The notes beneath the pieces are model-generated. The model searched no databases, had not been told where the DNA came from, and worked only from the letters and a program-made list of their open reading frames with translations. This document shows positions 18,444 through 26,861 of a DNA stretch of 64,000 nt, piece by piece (positions within the stretch are counted from its first letter, which is position 1; every line of letters begins with the position of its first letter). The position numbers and the translations under genes were made by a program. Source of the stretch: JBBECJ01 sp963763325 (GTDB taxonomy: Bacteria > Chloroflexota > Chloroflexia > Thermomicrobiales > CFX8); NCBI GenBank assembly GCA_963763325.1, contig CAVXOL010000019.1, positions 372,001 through 436,000 of the forward strand. The letters run 5' to 3'.

Positions 18444-19598
18444 TCATGCCCTCGATAACTGCCCGACAATCACCATCCGCATCACCTGGTTGGTGCCGTC
18501 GTAGATCTGGGCGACTTTCGCGTCGCGGAAGTAGCGCTCAACCGGGCTGGCGGTCGTGCAGCCTTTGCCGCCGAGGATCTGAACGGCGTTCTCGGAGGCG
18601 CGCATGGCGACGTCGGTGGCGTAGCCCTTGGCCATCGCGACCTCGTGGCTGGCGCGCCGGCCAGCACTGACCGAGTTAGCAGCCCGCCAGGTCAGGAGCC
18701 GGGCGGCATCGGTCTCGGTCCACATGTCGGCCAGCAGGAATCCGACGCCTTGGTTCTCGGCGATCGGACGACCGAATGCCTGCCGTTCGAGCGCGTGAGC
18801 TCGCGCTTCCTCGTACGCGCCACGGGCGATGCCGACGCCCTGGGCAGCGATCGCGACTCGCCCGACGTCCAGCGAGGCGAGCGCGATCCGCAGTCCTGCT
18901 CCCTCGTCTCCGAGCAGGTTCGCAGCCGGGACGCGGCAGTCCTCAAGGGTAATCACGGCCTGGGCCGAGGCGCGCATGCCGAGCTTCGAGCCCATCCCCT
19001 TGGTTGAGAAACCGGTATAGCCCCGTTCAACAATGAAGGCCGAGACACCACGCCCGCCGGCCTCCGGATCGGTCTTGGCGAAGATGACGAAGATGTCGGC
19101 GTCGGGGCCGTTCGTCGCAAAGATTTTGGTCCCGTTCAGGACGTACTCGTCGCCATCCCGGGCCGCGACGGTCTGCAACGCAGCGGCATCGGACCCGGCA
19201 CCCGGCTCCGTGATCGAGTAGCACCCGAGCAGGTCGCCGTCGATCAGCGGGTCGAAGTAGCGGGATATCTGCTCCGCCGTCCCGAAGCGATGGATCGTCC
19301 CGGCTGCCAGCATCGCGTGGGAGCCGTAGGTGAGGACGTCCGAAGCCGAGTGCCGCGCGATCTCCTCGCAGACAATCGCGAACGGTAGCAGGCTCGGCGT
19401 CTGGCCGGGAGCGATGCCCTCGAACGCCATCCGTCCGAAGCCGGCCTTGCCGAGGCCATCGACGATACCGCGTTCGAATCGCTCGGCGCGGTCGCGCTCA
19501 CCGGCGCTCGGCGCGATCTGCACCGCCACATACTCTCGCGCCCGCGTCTGCAACGCCAGCAGATCGTCCGGCAGGTCGAAATTGATCTCAGTTGCCAC
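18444..19598 (-). CDS. acyl-CoA dehydrogenase
   Basis: FAD enzyme oxidising acyl-CoA to enoyl-CoA and passing electrons to ETF; cytoplasmic. 384 residues is typical. Seen: YSITEPGAGSDAAAL (flavin/substrate loop), GTKIFATNG, GMRASAQAVITLEDCRVP, ENQGVGFLLADM, and the C-terminal signature LGGKGCTTASPVERYFRDAK. In SCAD/MCAD the catalytic base is the Glu of IYEGT; here it is IYDGT, a conservative Asp change that could alter activity or mean the base sits elsewhere as in LCAD/IVD. GTG 19598 has GGGAGGGG seven bases upstream; GTG 19604 is too close to that site. No other fatty-acid gene is adjacent. Confidence 0.9.
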   Translation of the reverse strand: MATEINFDLPDDLLALQTRAREYVAVQIAPSAGERDRAERFERGIVDGLGKAGFGRMAFEGIAPGQTPSLLPFAIVCEEIARHSASDVLTYGSHAMLAAGTIHRFGTAEQISRYFDPLIDGDLLGCYSITEPGAGSDAAALQTVAARDGDEYVLNGTKIFATNGPDADIFVIFAKTDPEAGGRGVSAFIVERGYTGFSTKGMGSKLGMRASAQAVITLEDCRVPAANLLGDEGAGLRIALASLDVGRVAIAAQGVGIARGAYEEARAHALERQAFGRPIAENQGVGFLLADMWTETDAARLLTWRAANSVSAGRRASHEVAMAKGYATDVAMRASENAVQILGGKGCTTASPVERYFRDAKVAQIYDGTNQVMRMVIVGQLSRA

Positions 19599-19660
19599 GA
19601 GCACGCCCCTCCCAAGTCAGACGGTTGTCAGTGAGGATCGTAGCACGGCAAGGGGCTGGA

Positions 19661-20044
19661 TCAGGAGTCACCAAGCAAGGAGTCAACGAGCTGTTGAACG
19701 GCTCGAAGATCATTCAGGAGTACGTCAACGTCATCGAGGGTTAGCCGGTACTGCGGACTATATCGACAGACATACGCTGTGTCGCGAAGGCTGCGATATG
19801 CATCGTGAATGGAACGGAACTCCCGGACAAACAGGACAAACCTGGAGCGTTCTGCATGGTTCGCCGGCTCGATTTGCTGGCGTTCCCACAAATAGGCATT
19901 GATGTAATGGACCGCTGAGTAGAATGCGATCACCGCCACCCACTCACGAACGGTCGGTTCATCATCAGCGAGCGTTCTCAGAAACGAGGCAGCGGTCTGG
20001 TGTCGTCTTGCAGCGACGAGAAAGTCGCGCGTGTGCTCGTTCAC
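19661..20044 (-). CDS. HEPN-domain protein
   Basis: 127 residues, all helical. The segment VIAFYSAVHYINAYLWE followed by ANHAERSRFV resembles the first helices of a widespread HEPN family, and R74-x5-H80 (REFRSIH) matches the Rx4-6H RNase motif of active HEPN toxins. HEPN proteins often form toxin-antitoxin or abortive-infection modules with a nucleotidyltransferase-like partner. The GTG start overlaps the stop of the upstream 106-residue gene by GTGA, so the two form a coupled pair. Activity is inferred from the motif only. Confidence 0.7.
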   Translation of the reverse strand: MNEHTRDFLVAARRHQTAASFLRTLADDEPTVREWVAVIAFYSAVHYINAYLWERQQIEPANHAERSRFVLFVREFRSIHDAYRSLRDTAYVCRYSPQYRLTLDDVDVLLNDLRAVQQLVDSLLGDS

Positions 20045-20361
20045 GCCCCAACTGCGAGATCGACGCGAGTCGCGCGGGATGGGATCGACTGATGTAGGTC
20101 ATATCCTCCAGGATAGTGGCGAGGGTCGAGGATGTGCATCTCAAACAGCGCGTCTTTGAACCCCTCGTCGTCGAAGACAGCCAGAGACGCTCCATGCAGT
20201 TCGCGGTGCTCGTTCATATCTATCGGTTCTGTAATCAGCCAAAAGACGACCTCTTCGTGCTGCGACTCTATCCAGAGTTCGCGCACACGTGGATCGTTCC
20301 AGAACACGCGCGCCAAACGTATTCCAAGCGTATGCGGGTCAATGCGGTGTCGAATGGCCAT
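20041..20361 (-). CDS. small protein coupled to HEPN gene, unknown function
   Basis: 106 residues, ATG 20361 with GGAG upstream. No GSxxxxxxDxD nucleotidyltransferase motif is present, so it is not a standard MNT antitoxin. An alternating pattern (VRELWIESQHEEVVFWLITE, then SLAVFDDEG and MHILDPRHYPGG) suggests a small alpha/beta fold, possibly a degenerate nucleotidyltransferase-like or ferredoxin-like domain. The four-base overlap with the HEPN gene points to a joint function. I do not recognise the family. Confidence 0.65.
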   Translation of the reverse strand: MAIRHRIDPHTLGIRLARVFWNDPRVRELWIESQHEEVVFWLITEPIDMNEHRELHGASLAVFDDEGFKDALFEMHILDPRHYPGGYDLHQSIPSRATRVDLAVGA

Positions 20362-20804
20362 CTGCGGCTCCGATCAAGATCTCGTGTGCTGTGTGGAGGA
20401 TAACATGGCTCCGCCCGCACACGCTGAGCCTGTATCACGGTGAACACCGTTGCCGTATCCCGGTTGACCGCGCCTTGCCGGCAGGAAAGCTATTCTGTGG
20501 ACAGTTGATGACGGAGACGCAAACAACATCGCAGCAGCCGCCATCGATGACAGGCCCGAGCCGTTCCGGCCAGGAACAGCAGTGGAGCGGCCCGGGCCGC
20601 CAGTACACAGCACACTCCTCCCTTCCCCTCCTCCCCTTCCCTTCTGATGACGGGCGGCCCACAAGCCGCCCGTTGTCGCGTTCAGTGCACATCAGTGCAC
20701 AAGTGAAGTGGTCCGACCTGATGCCACCGAATGGCCCTGACGCAAATCGGACGAAGCCGACTATCCTGTCACCGGTGTCGATCGGCCGAAGGAGGAGGAA
20801 CACA
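20362..20804. other. intergenic region before the selenoprotein candidate
   Basis: No convincing gene. It contains the hairpin at 20650-20673, a direct repeat of TCAGTGCACA near 20675-20700 and a pyrimidine-rich stretch (20623-20645). The promoter of the 20805 gene should lie here; no strong consensus was found. Confidence 0.4.
20650..20673 (+). terminator. 9-bp GC-rich hairpin
   Basis: ACGGGCGGC (20650-20658) pairs perfectly with GCCGCCCGT (20665-20673) around a six-base loop. It could be a terminator or leader structure upstream of the 20805 gene. Confidence 0.45.
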
Positions 20805-21359
20805 ATGGCGTGGTTGCCGGATGTCGAAGTAGACGCGATGGAGCCTGAGGCCGCCAAGCTGGCCGAGGCGCACGAGAAGGCGTATGGGACCGTCCTGAAC
20901 TCATTGCGGATGACGGCATACACGCCGGCCATCGCCTCCGGCGCAGCGGCGATGTCGCGAGGGTTCACCCGGTCGAGCGTGGTATCAGCGAGATTGAGCC
21001 ATCTCCTGAACTTGCGCGTTGGCGCAATCGTCGGTTGCCCCTTCTGACAGGATCTCCACGCTGCCGGGAGCAGCGAGGATGGCATCAGCCACGCCGAGAT
21101 CAGCGCCGTCATCGACGGCACGTGGCGCGACCAACCGGAATTCAGCGACGCGGAACGGCTCGCACTTGACTACGCCGAGCGGATCACAGCGACACCGCCC
21201 GCGACCGATGAGGCACTCGTTCGCAGGTTGCAGGAGCTTTTCGAGCCAGCCCAGATCGTCGAGATGGCTGAGATCTGTGCCTGGGAGAACTACCGGGCGC
21301 GCCTCAATGCCGCCCTCGGCGTCGAAGGGCACGGGTTCTACCAGCCGAAGGGCAAGTAG
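20805..21359 (+). CDS. probable selenoprotein: carboxymuconolactone decarboxylase / AhpD-like, in-frame UGA at codon 81
   Basis: Start ATG 20805 follows a strong AAGGAGGAGG. The frame runs 80 codons to TGA at 21045-21047 and continues without any other stop to TAG 21357-21359, giving 184 residues with UGA read as selenocysteine. Both halves belong to one AhpD-like fold: HLLNLRVGAIVGCPF, then U, then QDLHAAGSS, DAERLALDYAERIT and AEICAWENYRARLNAALG. The active site becomes C78-P-F-U81-Q-D-L-H85, replacing the CxxC-x3-H of AhpD peroxidases with CxxU-x3-H. A SECIS-like hairpin follows 11 bases after UGA. Likely a thiol-dependent peroxide reductase. A Cys-to-stop mutation is the alternative, but an opal stop at exactly this codon makes that less likely. 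Confidence 0.85.
21059..21075 (+). promoter_or_regulatory. bacterial SECIS-like hairpin
   Basis: CGCTGC (21059-21064) pairs with GCAGCG (21070-21075) around the loop CGGGA. It begins 11 bases after the UGA, and the loop, with G at its second position, begins 17 bases after it. Known bacterial SECIS elements have a G in the first two loop positions and a loop 16-37 bases from the UGA. Confidence 0.7.
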
Positions 21360-21370
21360 CTGCCCCCTGT

Positions 21371-21454
21371 CGTCTTGAGTCGCAGCGAAGGACCTCTCCG
21401 CGTTAGCTCCCTCGGTCGTCAAGGCGGAGAGGTCCTTCGCTGCGGCTCAGGACG
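21371..21454. repeat. 31-bp inverted repeat (possible terminator)
   Basis: Arms 21371-21401 and 21424-21454 match at 29 of 31 positions (both differences are G-U compatible), with a 22-base loop. It lies 11 bases after the selenoprotein candidate's stop. Part of the wording (GGAGAG-TCCTTC) recurs at 40947-40992. Confidence 0.75.
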
Positions 21455-21584
21455 AGAGGGTGGGCTCCAACGTTCTAATCCGATACATTCACCGTAATGG
21501 TCGAATCCAGGCGCCAGGGATAGGATCGCTATTCCGATGTAGCATCTGTCGTAACGTAGACGAGTCAACGAAAGGCACCGACAG

Positions 21585-22535
21585 ATGCCCGATTTCCCAA
21601 CAATTTTGATTCACAGCGGTGATGCACGAGAGAATGAGATCGTCGCGGCCAGGATCGCGGCAGCGCGGCCGGAGTTGCAACTGCTTACAGCCCACGGCGA
21701 AGACGAGGTCCGCCAGCGGCTGCCGGAGGCCGAGGTTCTCTTCGCCTGGGAATTTCCGATGCATCTTCTGCCACTGGCGGAGCGGCTGCGCTGGTTCCAG
21801 GTGATGGGCGCCGGGCTGGAGCGGCTGGCCGGTGCCGATGTTCCGGACGGCATCGTCGTCACTAACATGAAAGGTATCTTCGGGACGGCGATGGCCGAGT
21901 ACGCGCTGGCCTACATGCTGGCACATACCCAGTCGATTCATCGCATCCTGCGCCAACAGGAGGAGCAGCGCTGGGAACAGTTCGAGCCTGCGCTGTTGTC
22001 CGGAAAGACAGCCGGGGTGATTGGCCTCGGCTCGATCGGCCGTGAGATCGCCCGACGCTGCGCAGCCTTCGGGATGCGGGTGATTGGCGTCAACCGCAGC
22101 GGCGCGCCGGTAGCCGAGGTTGACCAGACCTATCCGGCGTCCGAGATAGAAGCGTTCCTGCCTGAGTGTGACTTCCTGATCTCGGTTGTCCCGCAGACCA
22201 GCGAGTCGACCGGCCTGCTCAACGCCGAGCGGCTGGCGTTGATGAAGCCGACGTGCTTCTACGTCAACATCGGTCGCGGCAACGTCGTTGATCTGGACGC
22301 ACTGCAGTCAGCGCTGGAGTCCGGACGGCTGGCCGGCGCCGCGCTGGATGTCTTCCCGACCGAACCGCTGCCGGTCGACCATCCGATCTGGACGACACCG
22401 AACGTCACGGTGACGCCGCACATCTCCGGCGTCAACCGGCCCGAGGATGTCACCGGCGTCTTCCTCGACAACCTGCGCCGTTACGAGGCAGGCGAACCGT
22501 TGATCAACGTCGTTGACCTGACGCGAGGGTACTGA
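21585..22535 (+). CDS. D-isomer-specific 2-hydroxyacid dehydrogenase
   Basis: NAD(P)-dependent cytoplasmic oxidoreductase interconverting 2-oxoacids and D-2-hydroxyacids. 316 residues. The Rossmann turn is GVIGLGSIGREIA near 145, preceded by the catalytic-domain segment ALAYMLAHTQSIHR. Catalytic residues fit: Arg in YVNIGRGNVVD, Glu in VFPTEPLP, His in TPHISGV. Substrate is undetermined; the glyoxylate/hydroxypyruvate reductase branch is plausible. A second, related enzyme lies at 39810-40833 and shares the C-terminal ending (NVVD...RGY). Single gene with ATG 21585. Confidence 0.9.
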   Translation: MPDFPTILIHSGDARENEIVAARIAAARPELQLLTAHGEDEVRQRLPEAEVLFAWEFPMHLLPLAERLRWFQVMGAGLERLAGADVPDGIVVTNMKGIFGTAMAEYALAYMLAHTQSIHRILRQQEEQRWEQFEPALLSGKTAGVIGLGSIGREIARRCAAFGMRVIGVNRSGAPVAEVDQTYPASEIEAFLPECDFLISVVPQTSESTGLLNAERLALMKPTCFYVNIGRGNVVDLDALQSALESGRLAGAALDVFPTEPLPVDHPIWTTPNVTVTPHISGVNRPEDVTGVFLDNLRRYEAGEPLINVVDLTRGY

Positions 22536-22772
22536 CGATCAGGGGGGCGCTACAGTTTGTGATACCGCTGTGATACCTGTGGCCGAGCAAGCGTGCTATA
22601 CCTGATCGCATTCCACCACGGGTGTCGCGATTGTGGGGGCGCGCCCTGTTCGGTGGCACAGCCGGGAAGGTAGCGCTGCCTTCCCGGCTGTGTGTATTTC
22701 CGACGCTCCGGCTCGCGAATCGGTGATAATGCCCGCGCCACACTGGGCCAGCCACCGTCGGGAGGGACAAAC

Positions 22773-23793
22773 ATGAGCGCCAACCAGGCGACGCACCGCG
22801 TCAGCAGCGACCGCATCCACACCTACTGGAGCAACGCGCTCGAACCGGCGCTGACCGTCAAGCCGGGGGATACCGTCGTCATCGAGACGCTCGAAGCGTC
22901 GTACGGCCACGTCGCCCGCAACGTCCGCGACCTGGCGCAGCCGGGACTCGATCCGGAGCTGATCGAGATCATCGCAGCCGACGCCTACCCGGAGCGACAC
23001 CATCCCGACCGCGACCCGAGCATCCGCGGCGGCCACGCGCTGACCGGGCCGGTCGCGATCGAGGGCGCCGAGCCGGGCGACACACTCGTCGTCGAGATCA
23101 TTGGGATCGAACCAGCCGCCTGGGGCTACGCCTCCTGCTCGCCACGAGCCGAGCGGCTTGGGCTGCTCAACGATGATCTTGGCAACCTTGACCATGACGT
23201 GCACTGGTACTTCGACTTGCGGAACGACACTATGCCGACTTCAAGCCGGGCATCCGCGTTCCGGTCGGCCCGCACCCCGGCGTGATGGGTGTCGCACAGG
23301 CCGAACCTGGGCAATCTCAACGATCCCACCACGATCAAATGGCGGCAACATGGACATCCGCCACCTCCAGCCGGGCGCAACACTCTACCTGCCGGTGCTG
23401 GCACCCGGCGCGCTATTCTCGACCGGTGATGTCCACTTCGCGATGGGCGATGGGGAGGTGACCGGAACCGGCATCGAGATGAACGCCGAGGTGACGCTGC
23501 GCTTCGACCTGCGCAAAGGAGCGACGATCCCCGGTCCGCAACTACACACCAACGGCGAGCCACTCTCGATCCCCGGCCCGGCCTTCGCAACGACCGGTTT
23601 CGATCCGGATGTCCGCGAGGCCGCCCGGATCGCCCTCCGCGCGATGCTCGACCATATGCAGCGCGAATACGACCTCTCCCGTCACGAGGCCTACATCCTC
23701 GCCAGCGTCGTCGTCGACCTCAAGATCAGCCAGATCGTCGACCGCCCGAACTGGACGGTGACCGCGTACTTGCCATTGTCGGTGTTTTCGTGA
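22773..23793 (+). CDS. acetamidase/formamidase family amidase (at least two frameshifts)
   Basis: Zinc-type amidase of the FmdA/AmdA family, releasing ammonia from formamide or acetamide. ATG 22773 follows GGGAGGG. The first frame gives KPGDTVVIETLEAS and the signature SIRGGHALTGPVAIEGA; near 23226 an indel leads to HYADFKPGIRVPVGPHPGVMGVA; near 23310 another leads to NGGNMDIRHLQPGATLYLPV, then LFSTGDVHFAMGDGEV with the conserved His, and the end. Together about 340 residues, typical for the family. All motifs are in the right order, so the breaks probably come from the read. It is convergent with the amidohydrolase gene. Confidence 0.8.
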
Positions 23794-23840
23794 CGCGTGA
23801 TGTATGACGCGGACAGTTCGCCGATCTCGCGCGTCACGCC
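23789..23840. repeat. 7-base-word hairpin between convergent genes
   Basis: GTGACGC, GTGATGT and ATGACGC run in tandem after the amidase stop; CGCGTCACG near 23830 pairs with the first word. It probably ends transcription from both sides. Confidence 0.6.
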
Positions 23841-24811
23841 AACCCAAACAGCCTTGCTGCCGTGTCGCCAAGGATCCTGCTACGGTGGCGGCGATTGACG
23901 GCGCTCTCAATCGCGGAGATGGCTCCAGACACGTCGCCGCCAAACTGGGGGTAATCGGAACCAAAGACGATCTGGTCTTCGCCGACGGTGTCGATCGCGC
24001 ACTTCAGCGACGCTTCGTGCGACGAGGCGGTGTCGAAGTAGATGCGCTCGATCATCTCTGACGGCGGCCGGTTGATCCCCTGGCAGTCAGGGTAGTTGCG
24101 CCAGCCGGCGTCGAGCCGTCCCGTCAGGAACGGAATCGCGCCACCGAGGTGAGCGGCAACGACGTGGATGCCGAGGAAGCGGCCGAAGAAGTTGGAGAAG
24201 ATCAGCCGCGAGATGGCCAGCGTCGTGTCGAACATGAAGCCAACCAGCGGCGCCAGCGCGTACTGGTTCATCGTCTCGACCCCGGCCGGCACCATCGGGT
24301 GGATAAACATGACCGCCCCGCGCCGGTTGGCCTCCTCGTAGAACGGATCGAAGCGTGGATCGTCGATCGGAGCGCCGTCGATGTTCGCGCCGATCAGGAA
24401 GCCCGGCATCCCGAGCACATCCATGCAGCGCACCAGTTCGGCAATTGCCGAGTCGATGTCGGCCGTCAACGGAATACTCGCCAGTGCTCGGAAGCGATCC
24501 GGGTACGCTTGGACGATACCGGCCAGACGATCGTTGGTCAGAACGGCCATATCGATCGCGTCCTGACCTTCGAGGAAATAGACGTTCGGCGTTGAGAGCG
24601 AGAGAATCTGGACATCGACACCTGCTGCATCCATCGCCGCTACTCGCTCGGCAGGATCATGCGCCACCGGCCCGACCGTCAGAAACCGCGAGCCATGCTC
24701 CTTGATGATGAGCTGGTCGTCCGCCCCCCGCTCGACCTGGTAGCGGCCCGAATCGAGCAGTTTCTGCAGATATTCCTGAGGCTGGACATGAGTGTGGACA
24801 TCGACGCGCAT
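23834..24811 (-). CDS. amidohydrolase family 2 protein (ACMSD/decarboxylase-like)
   Basis: 325-residue TIM-barrel metalloenzyme. Metal ligands are visible: HTH at residues 6-8 (DVHTHVQP), the barrel His in VMFIHPM, the His in VVAAHLGG and the Asp in VFGSDYPQFGG. This set fits the ACMSD/6-methylsalicylate decarboxylase-like branch of amidohydrolase 2, which carries out non-oxidative decarboxylation or C-C hydrolysis of aromatic acids. Substrate unknown; no aromatic-degradation gene is adjacent. Start ATG 24811. A MITE-like element lies just upstream, so its promoter must be inside or next to that repeat. Confidence 0.85.
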   Translation of the reverse strand: MRVDVHTHVQPQEYLQKLLDSGRYQVERGADDQLIIKEHGSRFLTVGPVAHDPAERVAAMDAAGVDVQILSLSTPNVYFLEGQDAIDMAVLTNDRLAGIVQAYPDRFRALASIPLTADIDSAIAELVRCMDVLGMPGFLIGANIDGAPIDDPRFDPFYEEANRRGAVMFIHPMVPAGVETMNQYALAPLVGFMFDTTLAISRLIFSNFFGRFLGIHVVAAHLGGAIPFLTGRLDAGWRNYPDCQGINRPPSEMIERIYFDTASSHEASLKCAIDTVGEDQIVFGSDYPQFGGDVSGAISAIESAVNRRHRSRILGDTAARLFGLA

Positions 24812-24826
24812 CGTGTGAACATCCCT

Positions 24827-24988
24827 CCGTAGGGACAGGTCTCAGACCTGTCCGCGGCCCGCAGGCCGATAGCTCGATAACAGTTGGGCTTCAGGAGACG
24901 GCCGCAGGCGTTGACACGATCATCGAAGCTCAGATGATCGACGCGTCGGCCTGCGGGCCGCGGACAGGTCTGAGACCTGTCCCTACGG
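24827..24988. mobile_element. 162-bp MITE-like element with perfect 43-bp terminal inverted repeats
   Basis: The arms 24827-24869 and 24946-24988 are exact reverse complements. Each arm also contains an inner palindrome (GGACAGGTCT c AGACCTGTCC). The 76-bp centre has no frame. A similar 163-bp element lies at 46588-46750 and a solo arm at 43121-43164. Confidence 0.75.
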
Positions 24989-24999
24989 CGAGACGGCAA

Positions 25000-25788
25000 T
25001 TATCCAGTAATCTCCCGTCGCTCGAAGGCGAGCATCGCAAGCAGGTAGAACGCGAAGCCGCTGCCGGTCAGGACGGCAACGTGGGCCCAGTTGAGCGAGC
25101 CAATCAGCGGATCACCCCAACTGTAGTAGTACATTGGCAGAAACCGATTGTAGGTCACCAGGCTCGTCACGAACTCAGTCAGCGAGTTGAACATATACGC
25201 CGCGACGACAACGCCGGTGGCCAGCAACGCCGCCCACATCCGGTTCTTGAAGACCGCCGAGCAGAACAGGCCGAAGCCGAGCACGAACAATCCCCACGGG
25301 ATCGCCGCGATCATCGCGAGCGCCATCTTCGTCAGGTCGATGTCGACTCCGGCCACCAGCGCCCCAGCGACCGAGCCTGCGGCAATCGAGAGCGTGATCA
25401 GGACAAGACCGGCCGCGATCGCCAATGCCTTCTCAGTCAGCACGCGCCAGCGCGAGACCGGCCGCGCCATCAGGACGCCAAGCGTCTTGTCGCCTTCCTC
25501 ACCGGCGATTGTGGCGCTGGAGGCGATGATCAGGAAGATCGCCAGGAACAATGGCAGAAACGAGAAGAACTGGACGTTGAGAAAGCCCTCAGGAGTGCCG
25601 GGATTCGCGCTGCCGAGGATTGCCTGCGCCGCGTCACCGGCCAACCCCTCGAACATCCCCTCCTGCGCGTCAGCGACGGATGGGTAGATGTACAGGACGA
25701 AGAACGCCAGCGTCGCCAGGCCGATACAGAAGGCGAGCAGATTCCAGCGCAGGTCATAAAACGTCTTGGTGAAGACAGATTGCATCAT
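25000..25788 (-). CDS. ABC-2 type transporter permease
   Basis: 262 residues, six hydrophobic segments (near 15-37, 70-92, 118-145, 150-175, 185-205 and 238-256), the form of an ABC-2 membrane half-transporter. A long extracytoplasmic loop between TM1 and TM2 includes a segment typical of the family. It overlaps the upstream ATPase gene by four bases (ATGA), so the pair forms one exporter with a homodimeric permease. Probable export of an unknown hydrophobic compound or peptide. Confidence 0.85.
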   Translation of the reverse strand: MMQSVFTKTFYDLRWNLLAFCIGLATLAFFVLYIYPSVADAQEGMFEGLAGDAAQAILGSANPGTPEGFLNVQFFSFLPLFLAIFLIIASSATIAGEEGDKTLGVLMARPVSRWRVLTEKALAIAAGLVLITLSIAAGSVAGALVAGVDIDLTKMALAMIAAIPWGLFVLGFGLFCSAVFKNRMWAALLATGVVVAAYMFNSLTEFVTSLVTYNRFLPMYYYSWGDPLIGSLNWAHVAVLTGSGFAFYLLAMLAFERREITG

Positions 25789-26861
25789 CGTCGGGCGTCC
25801 GTTTCGTTGTCTCGGAGTTCTCCATCGCCAACCGGCACGGCAACCGCCGGCCGCTCATCAACAACCCGTTCGGGCGGGACCATCTGGCGAATCTGACCGG
25901 GCGAATCGGCGGTTCCGTTGGTTCCGTTGGTTCCGTTGGTTCCATTCATTCTGGCCGGAACCGCGTCACTCTCCCCGTAATAGCCGAGGAAGATCTCCTC
26001 GAGGCTGACATCCTCGGAGTAGAAGTCGACGACGTTGTGGCGCGCGGCCATCTTGATGATCGTGTCCATGTTCTCGCGCACCATCAACTCGACCGTGTTG
26101 GGGTCGCCATTGACGCGCGCATCGGAGACCCCAGGGATCGCGCTGAGCTCGTCGAGCGGAACCTGTCCGTCGAAGCGGATCTTCATCCGTCGTGGCGAGA
26201 TCGCCTTCAGTTCGTCAACCGTCCCGACCCGCGACAGCTCACCCTCGCGAATAATGGCGACTCGATCGCAAATGCGCTCCGCCTCGGCCAGCACATGCGA
26301 GGAGAAGAAGACCGTCATCCCGTTGGCGCTCGCCTCGTGGAGAATGCGGTACACCTCCTGACGGACGAGCGGATCGAGTGCATTGGTCGGCTCATCGAGG
26401 ATTGCCAATTGGGGCTGATGCAGTAGCGACTGAACGATGCCGACTTTCTGCTTGTTCCCCTGCGAGAGCGAGCCGATCTTGACATCGAGATTGGTCACCT
26501 TCAGGCGCTCGGAGAGTTCCAGCGCGTAGCGCAGGTCCTTGACGCCATAGAGCGAGCCTGAGTACTCGTACAGTTGGCGGGGCGAGAGGTTCTCGTACAA
26601 CGCCAGCTCGCCCGGCAGGTAGCCGATCCGGCGGCGGACGCTGGTGCCATCCTTGCGGACGTTGCGTCCAAAGATCTCTGCGGAACCGCTGGTCGGCCGG
26701 ATGAGGTCAATCAGCATCCGGATCGTCGTCGATTTACCGGCGCCGTTCGGCCCGAGGAAGCCATAGATCTCACCGCGGGTGACATCGAGATCGAGATCGC
26801 GAACGGCAACGAACTTCCCGAAGCGCTTGGTCAGCTTATGCGTGCGTAATACGGTTTCCAC
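25785..26861 (-). CDS. ABC transporter ATP-binding protein
   Basis: 358 residues. Walker A GPNGAGKST near 40, Q-loop within IGYLPGELALYEN, ABC signature SLSQGNKQKVG, Walker B LAILDEPTNALDP, and H-switch in FSSHVLAEAERI. The C-terminal 130 residues form a DUF4162-like extension ending in a flexible tail with NGT repeats. GTG 26861 with GGAGGGG is the best start; the frame upstream lacks similarity. It powers the permease encoded downstream. The family is that of ABC-2 exporters of lipids, antibiotics or bacteriocins. Confidence 0.9.
   Translation of the reverse strand: METVLRTHKLTKRFGKFVAVRDLDLDVTRGEIYGFLGPNGAGKSTTIRMLIDLIRPTSGSAEIFGRNVRKDGTSVRRRIGYLPGELALYENLSPRQLYEYSGSLYGVKDLRYALELSERLKVTNLDVKIGSLSQGNKQKVGIVQSLLHQPQLAILDEPTNALDPLVRQEVYRILHEASANGMTVFFSSHVLAEAERICDRVAIIREGELSRVGTVDELKAISPRRMKIRFDGQVPLDELSAIPGVSDARVNGDPNTVELMVRENMDTIIKMAARHNVVDFYSEDVSLEEIFLGYYGESDAVPARMNGTNGTNGTNGTADSPGQIRQMVPPERVVDERPAVAVPVGDGELRDNETDARR
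25911..25946. repeat. four tandem 9-bp copies inside the ABC ATPase gene
   Basis: GGTTCCGTT occurs three times and GGTTCCATT once; on the coding strand this makes an Asn-Gly-Thr tripeptide repeat in the flexible tail. Confidence 0.85.

Noticed and set aside
20435..21121. 228-codon minus-strand frame over the selenoprotein locus
   Set aside because: No similarity; the plus strand has ribosome site, family motifs and continuous reading through UGA.
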